From positions 9,720,776-9,784,775 of the forward strand of contig NW_004624747.1 of the NCBI RefSeq assembly GCF_000247695.1: 64,000 nt of DNA. The letters run 5' to 3'. The position numbers and the translations under genes are program-made. This document shows positions 1 to 12,106 of this stretch, one piece after another. The notes below the pieces were generated by a model. The model searched no databases. It saw only the letters and a program-made list of their open reading frames with translations, and was not told where the DNA came from. The stretch's first letter is position 1; the number at the start of each line of letters is the position of its first letter. The stretch comes from Heterocephalus glaber (taxonomy: Eukaryota; Chordata; Mammalia; Rodentia; Bathyergidae).

Positions 1-137
1 TGGTGGTCCCTTTTCTCCTCTGTAAAATCTCTCACCAGAGGGCTCTGGAGAAGAGTCTTGGATATTGATTCCTTCCTTTTGACCAGAGCCCCAAGATCTG
101 CTCAGGAATTATAATCTGTTTTTGTTGATCCTTGCTC

Positions 138-289
138 TTTTTGGGGGGATGGAGTTTGAGACAGGGTCTTGCAGTGCAGTTCAGCTACGATCTCAGTATG
201 TAGTCCAGGCTGGCCTCAAACTCTTGGTGATCCTCCTGCCTCAGCCTCTCAAGTGCTGGGATTACAGGTGTGCGCCACCATACCCAGCT
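138..289 (-). mobile_element. B1 SINE
   Basis: Antisense B1 with internal duplication. Flanked by TGATCCTTGCT at 126 and again at 290, a target-site duplication. Confidence 0.85.
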
Positions 290-635
290 GATCCTTGCTT
301 TTAATAGGGGTTGTTTTAGAAATTTGTGGAAGCATTTTTGGTTATCTCTGGTTGGTGGGTGCAATTGATGTTTAATAGGTAGGGGCCATAGAATTCTAGA
401 TTCAGTGACAGTTCTGAAAAATGGAACTTTTCCTGTGATCTTCACAGCATTAGAATATCTTGCTGAATAATTTATATAGATAGGAAAAAAAAAAGCCTAG
501 ACTGTAATTCCATTTTACATAAAACATTTTTATGAAGCAGTTAAAAATTTTTTGTATAAATGGGTTTTATAGGGAATTCAATTACTATAAATATTGAGAG
601 GAAATTTGTTGTAGTTTTTTGTTACTGGTTTTGTT

Positions 636-750
636 TTTTGAGACAGGGTCTTGCCATATAGTTCGGGCTGGCTGTGAACTCAGTATGTAGCCCAGGGCTG
701 ACCTCAAACTCTTAGCAGTCCTCTTACCTCAGCCTCTTGAGTGCTGGAAT
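636..750 (-). mobile_element. B1 SINE, truncated
   Basis: Begins TTTTTTGAGACAGGGTCTTG and ends near GAGTGCTGGAATG. The 5' head of the element is missing. Confidence 0.8.
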
Positions 751-779
751 GTTTGTAGTTTTTCCAAGTATATTAGTCA

Positions 780-1335
780 GGGTTCTCCTGAGAAACAGAG
801 CCAAAAGAGATAGGTATATAGAAAGTATAAATGTGTTTGTGTTTGTGGGTGTGTATGTTTATATGTGTGTATTTATTATAAGGAATTGGCTCATATGATG
901 GTGGAGGCTGAGAAAAATCCCAGGATCTATAGATGGCAAGCTAAAAACCCAGAACGATGTTATGTTTTAGTCTGAGTACGAAGGCCTGAGAACCAGTAGA
1001 GCAAATGATGTAAATCTCAATCTGGAAGTTGGCAGGCCCAAGACCCAAGAAAAACCAACATTTTAGTTGGAGTTGGAAGACAGAAGAAGCCTGATACCTC
1101 AGCAGTCAAGGAATTCTTTCTTCTTACTCAGATTTTTTTGTCCTGTGCAAGTCTTCGATTGATTGAATAAGGACAACCCGTATTAGAGAGGTTAATCTAT
1201 TTTACTCAGCTAGTTAATGAAAATGTTAATTTAATCAACAAAAATCTTACAGACACATTCAGAATAATGTTTGACCAGAAGTCTGGACACCCTGTGGCCC
1301 AGTCACATTAACACATGAAATTAACTATCACATTA
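780..1335. repeat. Old dispersed repeat, class not assigned
   Basis: Starts TATTAGTCAGGGTTCTCC and ends ATTAACTATCACATTA. I know this pattern as a common mammalian interspersed repeat but cannot give its family. It is diverged and carries a GT-rich stretch at 830..870. Confidence 0.6.
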
Positions 1336-1347
1336 AGAGTAGTTTAC

Positions 1348-1409
1348 CTTTTTTTTCCTTGTGCTTGCAAGGCAGGTGGCCGCCCCACTGAGCTAAATCC
1401 CCGGCTCCA
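1348..1409 (-). mobile_element. ID-like SINE, internally deleted
   Basis: Keeps CTTGTGCTTGCAAGGCAGG and ACTGAGCTAAATCCCCGGC but lacks the B-box part. Flanked by AAGAGTAGTTT on both sides. Confidence 0.8.
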
Positions 1410-2000
1410 AGAGTAGTTTGCCTTTTAAGAAAATTAGCAGATAGCATTTATGATGATAATGTGATATCTCAGTTGCCAGTACAATATAGCCAAATAAAGA
1501 TTATTTGTAGCTGTCAAATTTACAGTGATTCAGTTTAGAGTTGTGGATTACTATTTTATAGACCTCTCTAAAATTTTAAATATTGAAATTTGTGTTTATT
1601 ATAAATTTCATTTATATTATTCTCTTCATATTATATAGATATTTTTAGAAAATATGTATATAACAGATTATCTCTGAATTTCATTTCAGGATGGTGAAGG
1701 TATGTTTACGTAGTTTTTAGAGAAAAGGGTATGATGTGTGAGAACCTCTGGTCTAAAAGATCTCAATCTGCCAGCCTTGTGAACCAGTCTGCATCTCAGT
1801 GTCTTCATCGGTTGTGCTATGGTTGTCTCCTTTAGGACCTCTGCAAAACCATGTCCTTCTCCTTGCTGGGTGTTTTAATGTAGGGATATTTTTCAGAAAT
1901 TTTTTTGATGTTATTCATTAGTTTTAAAATTACACCTTTATTGAATAAATTCACTTGTCACACTATTTACTCACTTAAAATATAAAATTTAGTGTTTCTA

Positions 2001-2142
2001 CTGGGCGTGGTGATGCCTGGCTATAATCCCAGCACTTGGGAGGCTGAGGCAGGAAGATTGCTGTGAGTTTGGGTCCACCTTGGGTTACGGTAGTGAGTTT
2101 CAGACAAGCCTAAACTACATATCAAGAGCCTAGCTCAAAAAA
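2001..2142 (+). mobile_element. B1 SINE
   Basis: CTGGGCGTGGTGATGCCTGG through AGCTCAAAAAAA. Contains the duplicated GTGAGTT motif. Confidence 0.8.
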
Positions 2143-2339
2143 ATTTTTTTTAGCATGTTTTAATATAATTACAGAGTTCTGTAACTACAGTCTAATTTGA
2201 GAACTTTTCATCATCCCTAAAAGAAACCTAGTACCCATTAAGAAGTCAGTCCTTCTCCCCCAACTCCTAATCCCTTGCAATCACTAATCTACTTTCTCTT
2301 ACTGCATGAGTTTGACTATTCTCAATAATTCATATAAAA

Positions 2340-2830
2340 TGTCTTAGTTACTTTTCTTATTGCTGAGACAAAATACCTGACACCCAAAGTTAAAGGGGGA
2401 AAGGTTTATTTAGTTCACAGTCTTTAGAGGTTTCAGTCCATTATCGGCTGGCTCCAAGGTATGGCATATGGCAGAGGGGCAACAACAGTTCATGGCAGTG
2501 GAAGACAGCAAAAACTACAAGGAACCTTAACAGTGTTTTTCTGCCCCTTTTATCTTATCCAGACAATCGAGATTAGGGCCTGCCAAAACAATCACTCACA
2601 TGGTTTAATAACCACACACTCTTTTTTTTTTTTTTTTTGGTACCAGGAATTGAACTCGGGTCCCTGTGCTTGCTCAGCAGGCGATGAAACCACTGAGCTA
2701 AATCCCCGGCAATAACCACACACTCTTAATCCCAGTATCACACACACTAGATTCAGCCACCTCGGAAAAAGAAAGCCCCACCTCAACTGCTTGAGTCTTT
2801 GAGGGGACATCTAAACACAAGCCATAACAA
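2340..2830. repeat. Dispersed repeat, copy A of a pair in this window
   Basis: Same family as 48205..48660. Both share ACAAAATACCTGA, AAAGGTTTATTT, GGCTGGCTCCAAGG and the end CAAGCCATAAC. An ID SINE interrupts it. Family name not known to me. Confidence 0.7.
2622..2709 (-). mobile_element. ID-like SINE, young
   Basis: Full-length with poly-T. A 16-base duplication AATAACCACACACTCT flanks it on both sides, and it sits inside the dispersed repeat. Confidence 0.93.
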
Positions 2831-2929
2831 AATGGAATCATATAATAATTGATTATTTGTGTCTGGCTTTTTCTAATATCTTTTCAGGGTTCATCCATGT
2901 TGTAACATGTATCAGTACTTTTTTCCTTT

Positions 2930-3115
2930 TATTTTGGTGGTGCTGGGGATTGAACCCTGGGCCTTCACACTGAGTTACACCCCCAGCCCTTTCATAAATT
3001 TTTTTGAGACAGGATCTTTCTATTTCTAAGTCTCTTTGTGATTTGAACTTCTGATTCTCCTGCCTCATCCTCTCAGACTGTTGGGATTACAGGTATGTGC
3101 CACCACATCCAGTTC
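2930..3115 (-). mobile_element. B1-dID composite SINE
   Basis: An ID part (GCTGGGGATTGAACCCTGG to CCCCCAGCCC) is joined to a B1 part (TTTTTTTGAGACAGGATC to GTGCCACCACATCCAG). Confidence 0.85.
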
Positions 3116-3217
3116 CTGCAATCCATTTTATTGCCAAATAATGTTCCACTGGAATGAAATGGCCTCATCTGTTTTATCTGTTCATCAGTTGATAGACACT
3201 TAGATAATCCATCCATA

Positions 3218-3266
3218 TTTCCGTCCTTCCTTCCCTCCCTCCTTTCCTCCTTTCTTCCTTCCTCCC
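3218..3266 (+). repeat. CT-rich low-complexity tract
   Basis: Irregular CTTCC/CCTCC run. Confidence 0.85.
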
Positions 3267-3341
3267 TTTAGCTGAGGATTGAATTGAGAGCTTCATACAT
3301 GCTAAGCACATTATCTACCACTGAACTACACCTCTAGCCAG
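3267..3341 (-). mobile_element. Old ID-type SINE
   Basis: Diverged: GAGGATTGAATTGAGAGC to CCACTGAACTACACCTC. Confidence 0.65.
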
Positions 3342-3476
3342 AATGTTAATTTCAAGCCATGTGAAATGATGAAATCACTATGCCTAATTCATCCTAGTTT
3401 CACAGACTTTTGCAGTATCAGAGTACTAGAGGATAAACTTGTCCTTCTGCTTTAGAAACAGTGTTGTGTTTCCAAA

Positions 3477-3995
3477 ATGGCAGGCACAGTGGATATGGAT
3501 ACATCAAATGGCACCAGTGGTGGCATGGACAAGAAGCACTTTGAAATGACAAAGTGGAATATGAGGTGGGCCTAGTGGCACACACCTGTTAATCTCAGCA
3601 GTCAGGAGGCTGAGGCAGGAAGTTCGCCACAACTTTGAGGCCAGTTTGGGTTACATAATAAGTTCAAGGCCAGCCTTAACTATATAGCTAGACCCTGCCT
3701 AAAGAAAACAAAACATAACAACAACTAATGATGATGATAATAATAATAAATTTTTAAAAAGTGGTACCCCACATATTGTGAGATATTGTGGTTGATAACT
3801 GTGTCATCTTTAGGAACCACATTATGAATCTTTGCCTAGAATGTCAGGCTAATTGGCATCTACTACTTCCAAAGTGTGTACCATTTCATGGGGAGTCTAT
3901 AACCGTGCTTTTCACTTCTGTATTGCTTGCTGGGTCAAGACAGCAGATTTGACTGCTGGACAACAGTATGTGAATTTTTAAAATATGGGCCCTAG
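3477..3995 (+). pseudogene. RBX1: RBX1 retropseudogene, split by a B1 SINE
   Basis: Intronless copy of the cullin-RING ligase subunit RBX1. From the ATG at 3477 it reads MAGTVDMDTSNG, then a degenerate KKHFEMTKWN, matching the RBX1 N-terminus. A B1 SINE interrupts it (about 3563..3720). It resumes with [24 protein letters not shown], in which the second zinc-binding Cys of the first pair is Phe, and then several frameshifts. The RING residues after that are largely destroyed, and a reading around 3993 still recalls the C-terminal KYGH. It is not functional. UTR-like sequence may continue to about 4250. Confidence 0.85.
3563..3720 (+). mobile_element. B1 SINE inside the RBX1 pseudogene
   Basis: GGTGGGCCTAGTGGCACAC through ACCCTGCCTAAAG, then an A-rich tail with ATGATG/AATAAT microsatellite. 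It is younger than the pseudogene. Confidence 0.85.
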
Positions 3996-4249
3996 AAAGA
4001 GAATTCTTCCATCAAGTTTAATTATTTTGTTATTCATTTAGTGACCTGCCCTAATTATAAATTAGGTAGAGCTGTGTCTTTTCTCCTTTGACTTTTGGGC
4101 TTGCTGTTCCTGCAGCCTTATTGAATTCTGTGTCAAACTCCAGTTGGATTCTAGAAAGGATACTGACTTTGTTTATATGAAAAAAGCAGATGTAAATGAA
4201 GAACCTTGCTGCCAAGGCTGGAAAACTAGTGTTTTAAAGTGACAAGTTT

Positions 4250-4320
4250 GGCCAAACATGGTGGTAAATGCCAGTAATACGTTGGTAGTAATACTTGGGA
4301 GGCTGAGACATGGAGGATCT
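4250..4320 (+). mobile_element. B1 fragment
   Basis: Head only: CCAAACATGGTGGTAAATGC to GGGAGGCTGAGACATGGAGG. Confidence 0.55.
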
Positions 4321-4329
4321 TTTTTTGTG

Positions 4330-4710
4330 GAAGAGTGGCTTATATTTTTGAGTAGACAAATATTTTTATTTCTCTTTAGTACGTATTTTAGAGTGGAGTT
4401 GGCTGAGGATCATATGGTAGCTCTGTGTTTAACCATTTGAGAAACTACCATAATATTTTCCAAAACAGCTATGCCATTCTACATTCCCACCAGCAGTGTG
4501 TGAGGAGTTTAACTGCTCAATTTTTTCCCCTAAAGCTAGTTAGTATTTATCTTTTTTTTTTTTTTTCTTTTGGTACCAGGGATAGAACTTGGGACCTTGT
4601 GCTTGCAAGGCAGGCGCTGGAACCACTGAGCCAGATCCCCGGCCCTATCTTTCTGATTATAGCCATTCTGGTAGGTGTAAAGTGGAAGTTAATTTGGTTT
4701 AATTTTTGGA
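4330..4710 (-). mobile_element. L1 3' relic
   Basis: Antisense phrases known from L1 3' ends, such as TTCCCACCAGCAGTGTGTGA and AGCCATTCTGGTAGGTGTAA. Split by an ID SINE. Confidence 0.7.
4551..4645 (-). mobile_element. ID-like SINE
   Basis: Poly-T then GGTACCAGGGATAGAACTTG through GATCCCCGGCCC. Inserted in the L1 relic. Confidence 0.9.
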
Positions 4711-4810
4711 CAGCATCAAGAAAAGAAGCCTATTAAGTTGTCTAGTGTAGAAGCCACCAACTGTGTACAACTTAAGTTTAAATTTATTATTATTATTATC
4801 ATCATCTTTG

Positions 4811-4955
4811 GTTTTTTTGAGGCAGGGTCTTGCTATGTAGTCTAAGCTGCCCTTGAACTCACTATGTAGCCCGAGCTGGCCTCAGACTCAAAGCGATCCT
4901 CCTGCCTCAGCCTCCCAAGTGCTAGGATTACAGGTATACACCACCACTCCTGGCA
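4811..4955 (-). mobile_element. B1 SINE
   Basis: Full antisense copy with both GTAGTCTAAGC and GTAGCCCGAGC halves of the duplication. Preceded by an ATT trinucleotide run (4783..4806). Confidence 0.85.
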
Positions 4956-5136
4956 GCAGCTTTAAATTTAAATTAAACAAAATTCAGTTACTCAGCAACA
5001 CTAGCCACATATTAAGTGCTAAGCAGCCACTAAGTGGCTCCTAGTGACTACCCTGTTAGTACATTTAGAGATATAGAACATTTTCATCATTGCAGTAAGT
5101 TCTATTAGATAATTCTTGTTTGGAAAGTGTCGATTT

Positions 5137-5292
5137 GAGGCTGGGCATGGTGGTGCACACCTGTAATCCCAACACTGGGGAGGCTGAGGTAGGAGGATTA
5201 CCATGAGTTTGAGGTCAACCTGGGCTGTGTAGCGAGTTCAAGGCCAGCCTGAACCACACAGTGAAACCTTGTCTGAAAAAAAAAAAAATTCA
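5137..5292 (+). mobile_element. B1 SINE
   Basis: GAGGCTGGGCATGGTGGTGC through AAACCTTGTCTG with a 13-A tail. Confidence 0.9.
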
Positions 5293-6571
5293 GGTGTGGA
5301 ATTTGGAGGAGAGAAGAAACTCCAGGGAATCATTTACAAGGCACAGAACAGAAGCTCAAAAGTGGGAAGATGAAGAAAAGTTCTTAGAACCTGATTTGAT
5401 TTTTTTTTTTTTTTACAATACCTTCAGTTAGCTGATCTAATCTACATAATTTATTTTGTGAGAAAATCGTAAATTGCTGACTGGCAGGGATTAGTATGAC
5501 TGTATATTTATCTGTTATGGGAAACTCCTTGAATCTATTCTGATCATTTTCAGTATTGTCTGCAAAGGTGTAGGAAATAAATGCTAGAGCTGGTATAGGA
5601 GTGCTTACTCTAGGCAGATTACATAAATGGAAAAGGAGAGTAGAAAGCAAAAGGTTTAAGAGCAGATAGGTAATTTGTTATATGCAGCATTTTCGAGAGA
5701 TTCTCTGAAGTTTCACTGTGTTTTGGTGGGTTCCCTTTGTTCTTAGGCCTTATTATGTTGAGGGAAGAGCAGAGCACCCTTGCCCTGTCTCCCAGTTCTC
5801 ACCATCAGACCAGTTGTACTGTGGTGGTATGTCAAGGCAAGATAAACCTGGAGTGTTCAAGCACAGTCTACATAAAATACTAAGTAAGGCTGTGAGAATG
5901 AGCCTCCCCCCCCAACTTGCTCTTCTATTTTTATTAGTGTATAGATGTCTTCATAAAATAGATGCACTTTTTATATTCAATATGGTGTCTTAGAATCATT
6001 CTACATAAACCACTGCACTTTCAAAATGGGCTTTCATTTTGCTTAATTGTATCACCCTGTACAAAATGATCCGGTGTGTCTTCCCAAACACATTATAGAT
6101 ACTGGTTTTCTGGCTCAGTTGACAAATACGTGTTTAAGGGATTATCTAGCATCAGCTGTGTGTGCTGCCAGTGTTATTCCAAGTCTTTCTGGCTATGAAA
6201 TCAAGTTTGTATCACTGAGGTGGAAGAACTGTCATAATGTTTACAGTTCTGCAGAATGGCCTTATTTTCTGAACCACTAATTAGGGCCAGTGCTTTGATA
6301 AGGAATTTCTGTACTGCTTCTTGATAAAAGAGATATGTTGGAAAATATATTTAGATCCTGAATGTTGGTATTTTTGTGATAATCTGCCTGCTGAGGTGGG
6401 ATATCACAACAAATATTTGAAATTAGGACTTTGCTGGATAATTTGGATCACCCCTGATACCTACAGAATGGCTGGTTCCCAAATGCCAAGATGATTATTC
6501 TTCATTAAATGCTGAAGATAATGTGCAGTGTGTTATACTAGGTTCTATTAGAGAGGTTGGACACTCCTCTT

Positions 6572-6770
6572 ACTCAGTGAACTAGAATGTACAAAATAAT
6601 TTCAAATTAGTAATAGTCAAGGAGAAAGCATTGACAATTGGAAACACTGAAAATAGTAGAGCATTTTTGCACTCAGTGAACTAGAATACACAAAGTAATT
6701 TCAAATTAGTAATAGTCAAGGAAGGAGCAGTGAAAATAGGGTGCATTCTGATAAGCAAGTCTAAGAATTT
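6572..6770 (+). repeat. Local tandem duplication, period about 99 bases
   Basis: ACTCAGTGAACTAGAAT followed by TTTCAAATTAGTAATAGTCA occurs at 6572 and again at 6671 with few differences. It lies about 130 bases before the start-codon exon. Confidence 0.85.
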
Positions 6771-6793
6771 TCATATGTTTTCTATAGTGATAA

Positions 6794-7141
<348 letters not shown>

Positions 7142-7558
7142 TAATTTGATGTTGAATTTAATAAATTTAATAAATTTAATAAATGATCATTTTTTAGAAT
7201 TTACCCTTGGATGGTACTGGGAACACTGGCCCTTTGAAGAGAGCTTACAATGAGGTAGCCTTAATTGGTGTTTTGGTTTGTCTTTATGAATGAAACTAAA
7301 TAATAGGCTAATGTATAGAATAAACAATTGAGTGCCAGCATTGTGGGAGGAGTTATGCTTATGTGATCTGGAGGTAGAGTCTGCCTTCAGGGAGCTTGTG
7401 GAGTAAAAGACAGATATGGCACAAACACAAATAACTGAAACACAAGTAGAAAATGTCTAATACCTTGGGGGTACAGTAGACTGGTATGAACAGTTTCAAG
7501 GAAGAGGATATTATTTCTAGCCCAGGAAGGTTTTGTGAAAAGAGTACGTGAGTAAAGT

Positions 7559-7703
7559 CTTTTTTTTTGAGACAAGGTCTCACTATATAGTTCAGGTTGA
7601 ATTTGAACTCACTGTAGCTCAGGCTGTCCTCGAACTTGCAGCGATCCTCTTGCCTCAGCCTCTCAAGTGCTGGGATTACAGGTGTACACCACCATACCCA
7701 GCC
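7559..7703 (-). mobile_element. B1 SINE
   Basis: Antisense copy with poly-T start, ending ACCACCATACCCAGCC. Confidence 0.88.
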
Positions 7704-7794
7704 ATAATTGGGGATTTTAATTTAATAAGAGCATAATTAGTTTTCTTTATACTCCTCAGAGACTGGCTTAATTTTTTAAAAATATAGAATAATG

Positions 7795-7935
7795 ATTATT
7801 TAGACCATAAGCTTTGAAAACAGATAGATCTGGGGTTAGTATATTCTTCACAGGGCTGTGGCCATGATCAAATGAGGGAAATGAAAATGGATCACACAGG
7901 GCCTGGTACAACAAGTGCTTAGTAAATAGCAGTAA
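7795..7935 (+). mobile_element. MIR relic, internally deleted
   Basis: AAACAGATAGATCTGGGGTT then GGCCTGGTACAACAAGTGCT and TTAGTAAATAGCA match the MIR 5' and 3' parts. The core is largely gone. Confidence 0.6.
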
Positions 7936-8012
7936 TTGTTTGGCTTTGGTGGAAATCAAACCCAGGACTTGCACATGGTAAGCACTGTGGCGCAGAGCTA
8001 CATCTCCGGTGC
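7936..8012 (-). mobile_element. Old ID-type SINE
   Basis: GGTGGAAATCAAACCCAGGA to GAGCTACATCTCCGG. Confidence 0.65.
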
Positions 8013-8239
8013 AGGTAGTAGCATTTTTATTAATTAGCCCTAGAAACTTCTCTAATTCAGGGTTGAATCCTCTTTGTAACACTTTTCCCATGAGGTGTTC
8101 TCACTGTTGTCTGTGTGTTGGTTTGGGCCCTCCAAGGGACAAGATCGCTCCATGTCATTTTTCTGTTGGTCTATTTTATTGTATCATTACATAGTGATCT
8201 CTGCAGTCCTTTTCTAGCCTTTCTCAGTTCAAAAAAAAT

Positions 8240-8527
8240 TTTTTTTTCTTTTTGTAGTACTGGGGATTAATCCCAGGGCCTTTGCACTGAGCTACATCCC
8301 TTCATCCCTTTTTTTTTGTGGTACCAGGAATCAAACTCGGGACCTTGTACTTACAAGGCAGGTGAGGTGCCACTGAGCTAAATCTCCGGCCCCCTCCATC
8401 CCTTTTTAGTTTTATATTTTGAGATAAGATCTCACTAAACTGCCCAGGCTGGGCTCAAACTTAACAGTCCTTCTGCCTCCACCTCCTAGAGAAGTGGGGT
8501 TACAGGAGCATACCACCATCCCCAGCC
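8240..8527 (-). mobile_element. B1-dID SINE with nested ID
   Basis: The ID part (TACTGGGGATTAATCCCAGG) and B1 part (GAGATAAGATCTCACTAAAC) are separated by a younger ID element. Confidence 0.82.
8309..8393 (-). mobile_element. ID-like SINE nested in B1-dID
   Basis: GGTACCAGGAATCAAACTCG to CTAAATCTCCGGCC. CATCCCTTTTT occurs on both sides as the duplication. Confidence 0.88.
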
Positions 8528-8640
8528 AAAACTCATTTTGTTTCATTCTTTGCTTGTTGTAGCTTTATGTTATTTTGAATAGAAACTTTGACTCTGTGCA
8601 GAAAACTAGGAGGGAGTTTCTTTATTGCTTGTTTGGTTTT

Positions 8641-8786
8641 GTTTTTGTTTTTAAGACAGAATCTCATTATATAGTTCAGGCTGGTCTTGAACACATGAAG
8701 TAGCCCAGGCTGGCCTCAAACACGTGATCCTACTGACTCAGCCTCCTGAGTGCTCTGATTATGGGCATGGGCCTCCACAGCCAGCT
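8641..8786 (-). mobile_element. B1 SINE
   Basis: Flanked by CTAGGAGGGAGTTTCT at about 8606 and at 8786. Confidence 0.88.
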
Positions 8787-9691
8787 AGGAGGGAGTTTCT
8801 GTTAGTCTGATAAGGGGAAATCAAGCTAACCTGAAACATAATCCATTCAAAAGCATTTGCCTTAATTATTTTAAGAAGCACTTCAGAGGAACAGCTGGTG
8901 AGGGACTTTCTTATATGTATAGAAAGATCTAGCAGGAAATGCTGGTTTTTCTATTCCAGGGTTGTTGAAATTGAACTGAGACTTCATGTGGAGACTCCCA
9001 CAGATTTTCTCCTTGCTATACCCCTGATGACTTGTGAGGTGTTATCCGATGGCCTGGAGTATAGTACCAGGAATAGACCTTTGCCCTACTTCCGTTAGTC
9101 TGAATCAATATCCTGAAGTATTTCCTTGGTGGCAGTGCTGCCACTCTTTCATGCAAAATGGGTGGCATTTTCTGACCTAACTTGTTTCTCAGTTGCCGGG
9201 GCTGTCTTTAGAATGGAGTCCCTGTGTGACTGGGTGACCTGTTATTTGTGGGACTGGAAAAACAAGTTGAAACATTGGCATTAGATATATACTACTACCG
9301 TTCTTCTGTGGCCTTCTCATCAGAGGCAGGCCGTGTCTTTAAAGATTTACTATGGAATGTGCACTGAGCAGGCATGTCAGATTTTCTGAGGCACGGATCT
9401 GAAGTTGTTGGTATGGTCTTGAACAATGAATATTTTTCCATTGTAAAGAAAAACTGTATACCAGCTCTTGCCAGCACATGCCAGCTGCATTGGCGGCTTT
9501 GTTTAAGTATAAGCAGTGGTGTGTGTATGTGTGCATGTGTAGGTAGTGGGGAAGTTAAAGAAGAGGTAAAGCTATTTGGAAACATTTTGCCTAGACTAGA
9601 GCAATTACTTTCAGTTAAGAGAGGAAAAAATAAAGTCATGGATTAGAAATTGAAGTAAGGAGAGACAGACAGAAAAAAGAAAATAGTGAAA

Positions 9692-9768
9692 ATGAACAGA
9701 TAGCTAAGTGGTAGAATACTTGCCTGGCATGCATGAAGCATCATGTTTGATCTCCAGCAATTCAAGAA
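9692..9768 (+). mobile_element. Old ID-type SINE
   Basis: TAGCTAAGTGGTAGAATACT and TGTTTGATCTCCAGCAATTC are degenerate A- and B-box regions. Confidence 0.6.
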
Positions 9769-10103
9769 AAAGGGAGACCCTCAGACTTAATTAAGTCTTA
9801 ACTGTTTTTGAATTTTTATTTTTCATTGTTTCTCTGGCACATGATATTTCTTACAACTTGAATTCCTATAACTATGATGGAGCATTGATGATTAACTAGA
9901 TGAATGAAGTATTTGGCTTTTAATTATTTAGACATCATGTGTGCATACCCACCCACTCTTGTGCAGACATCCACACACCTTTGTATCCATCACTGTACAA
10001 TATTCTCATGACACTTTTCTTTTAGTGGCAGGGTATAGGGATATGCATTTTTTTCAGAAAATTTTCAGAAATTGAGCATGTACGATGCCCTGGGTGTGAT
10101 CCA

Positions 10104-10115
10104 AGCAACACACAT

Positions 10116-10152
<37 letters not shown>
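10104..10152 (+). repeat. (CA)n microsatellite
   Basis: About 20 CA units. The preceding 30 bases look like the 3' end of an old ID element that seeded the run. Confidence 0.95.
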
Positions 10153-10154
<2 letters not shown>

Positions 10155-10539
10155 AGCTAGCCATACAAGCAAAATGAACATTCCATTTCTGAAATTTGAA
10201 AGGTAAGATTTGAAAACTGATCTTTTCATTTGAGGTAAAGATGCAACTAGGAAACTTAGATTTGACTTTGAGAAATATTTTTTTTTAATCTGGAATATTT
10301 TTACTAAATGGTCAGTCTTGCATCTGTCATTAAAAAGTAGGCTAATAATCTGTTCCTTTGTCAGTTTATGTCTTTGAACTGTTGGTGATGGGGAATGTTA
10401 ACATGTGGGAATGCACATGTGTTTGCAAAATCTTGTAGCAAAAATAAAAAGAAATAGGGAAAAATAGCAATGAGCCTGCAAGTTGTTTAGTGTAGAAGAT
10501 AAGTTGTGAAGTGCAGAGTTGTTTTTTGTTTTTACTTTT

Positions 10540-11420
10540 TGTTGGTATGTACCATAAAAGAATTTCTCAAAGCATAGGTATTGAGCTTGGTGAATCATTA
10601 CAAAGTGAACACATCCTGTAGCCACAACCCAAGTCATGTAGTATCCCTGCTCCTTAGAAATTTCCCTTAAACCCTAGCTTAATCATTGCCCTTTGCATCT
10701 TCTTTAGGAATAACTACCATCTTAATATCTAACACCAGAGGTTACTTTTCCCAGTTTTTGGTCATTATACTGTATAAATGTAACCATAACTATGTTCTTT
10801 TTATGTATCACTGGTTTCTTATTCATATTGTCCCATATAACAGTAGTTCCTTCTTTTCCATTGCTAGTTGATAATCCCTGGGATGAATGTATTACGATCT
10901 ATTCTACTGTTGAGGGATTTTTGAAGTTTGCACTTTGTGGCTGTTAAGACCAGCATTGTTAGGATCATTCTTATATATGTATACCCATTTCTGTTGGCCC
11001 CAGTGAAATTACTAGATCATAGCATATACATGTATTTAGCTTTAATAGATAGGAACAAAAACTTCTCATCGTGGTTACCGTTTATACTCCTGGTTGCTCC
11101 ACATTGTCACCTGCACTTAAAATTGTTATTTCTTTCATTTCAGAGCTCATTTTCATTTTATTGGAGCTCATTTTCATTTTCTTTTCATTCTCTCAGGTTA
11201 AATTCTTAGAAATGAGATTGTTGAGCAAAAGGAAACATATGTAGCTTTGTTATATATTGCCTAATTTCTTTCATTAGGTTTATATTAAGGTGGTTTCCAC
11301 CTGCAGCTTAAAAGTATGCCTGTTTCATCATATCCTTCCCAGAAGAGTATGTTGTCATACTTTTGCTATTGACAACCTGATAGGTAATAGGTATTATCTT
11401 AGTACCTGGATTTCATGGGT
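10540..11420 (-). mobile_element. Old L1 3' end (mammal-wide type)
   Basis: Antisense L1 phrases in order: CACAAGTGAACAC-like start, ACCATCTTAATATCTAACACC, GTAGTTCCTTCTTTTCCATTG, CTATTCTACTGTTGAGGGA and GGTTGCTCCACATTGTCACC. Diverged, no open frame. Confidence 0.7.
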
Positions 11421-11513
11421 TTTTTAGTTTATGATTTTTTTTTTTGCCATGAAAAGGATTTAAAAAATATTTTTAGATTAAAATTTTGGGTTTTAAAAAA
11501 AAGATTTTAATTT

Positions 11514-11606
11514 TTTTTTTTTTTTTTTTTTTTAGGTACCGGGGATTGAACTCTGATCCTTCCGCTTGCAAGGCAGGCGGCGGAACCACTGAGCTAAATC
11601 CCCGGC
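11514..11606 (-). mobile_element. ID-like SINE, young
   Basis: A 20-T run then AGGTACCGGGGATTGAACTC. The duplication AAAAAGATTTTAATTTTT occurs on both sides. Confidence 0.93.
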
Positions 11607-11837
11607 CCCAAAAAGATTTTAATTTTTGTATGTTCAAATTGATCAGTTCTTTATGATTTAGGGATTTTGAGTCATAGTTTAAAAACCTTAGACTTTATTT
11701 TTGATATGGTGTGAAATAGACCTCGATTAAATTTTTCACTTGTGAATATACAGTTGTCTTAGTGCCATTTACTGGAAAACTCATGTTTTCTGTACTGCTT
11801 CTTTAGCTATAAATAAATGTCTCTATATGGACCACTC

Positions 11838-12019
11838 TCCATTGGAATCTGAACCCAGGACCTTTTCACTGAGCTATATCCCTAGCTCTTTTTATTTTAT
11901 ATTTTGAGACAGGGTCTTACAAAGTCATTAAGTTGCCCAGCTTGAGTTTGACCTTGTGACCCTCCTTTCTCAGCCTCCCAGATTGCTGGGATTATAAGTG
12001 TGCACCACCACTCCTGGCT
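11838..12019 (-). mobile_element. B1-dID SINE
   Basis: AATCTGAACCCAGGACCTTT to ACCACCACTCCTGGC. The start of the ID part is eroded. Confidence 0.82.
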
Positions 12020-12043
12020 CTTTATAGACTTTTCCTTTTGAGA

Positions 12044-12106
12044 AGGTCCAACTCAGTACCGCACAAATGTAAGGCAAGAGCCCTACCCCAGAGCTGTACC
12101 TCCATC
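12044..12106 (-). mobile_element. Old ID-type fragment
   Basis: GGTCCAACTCAGTACCGCAC to AGAGCTGTACCTCC. Weak match. Confidence 0.4.
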
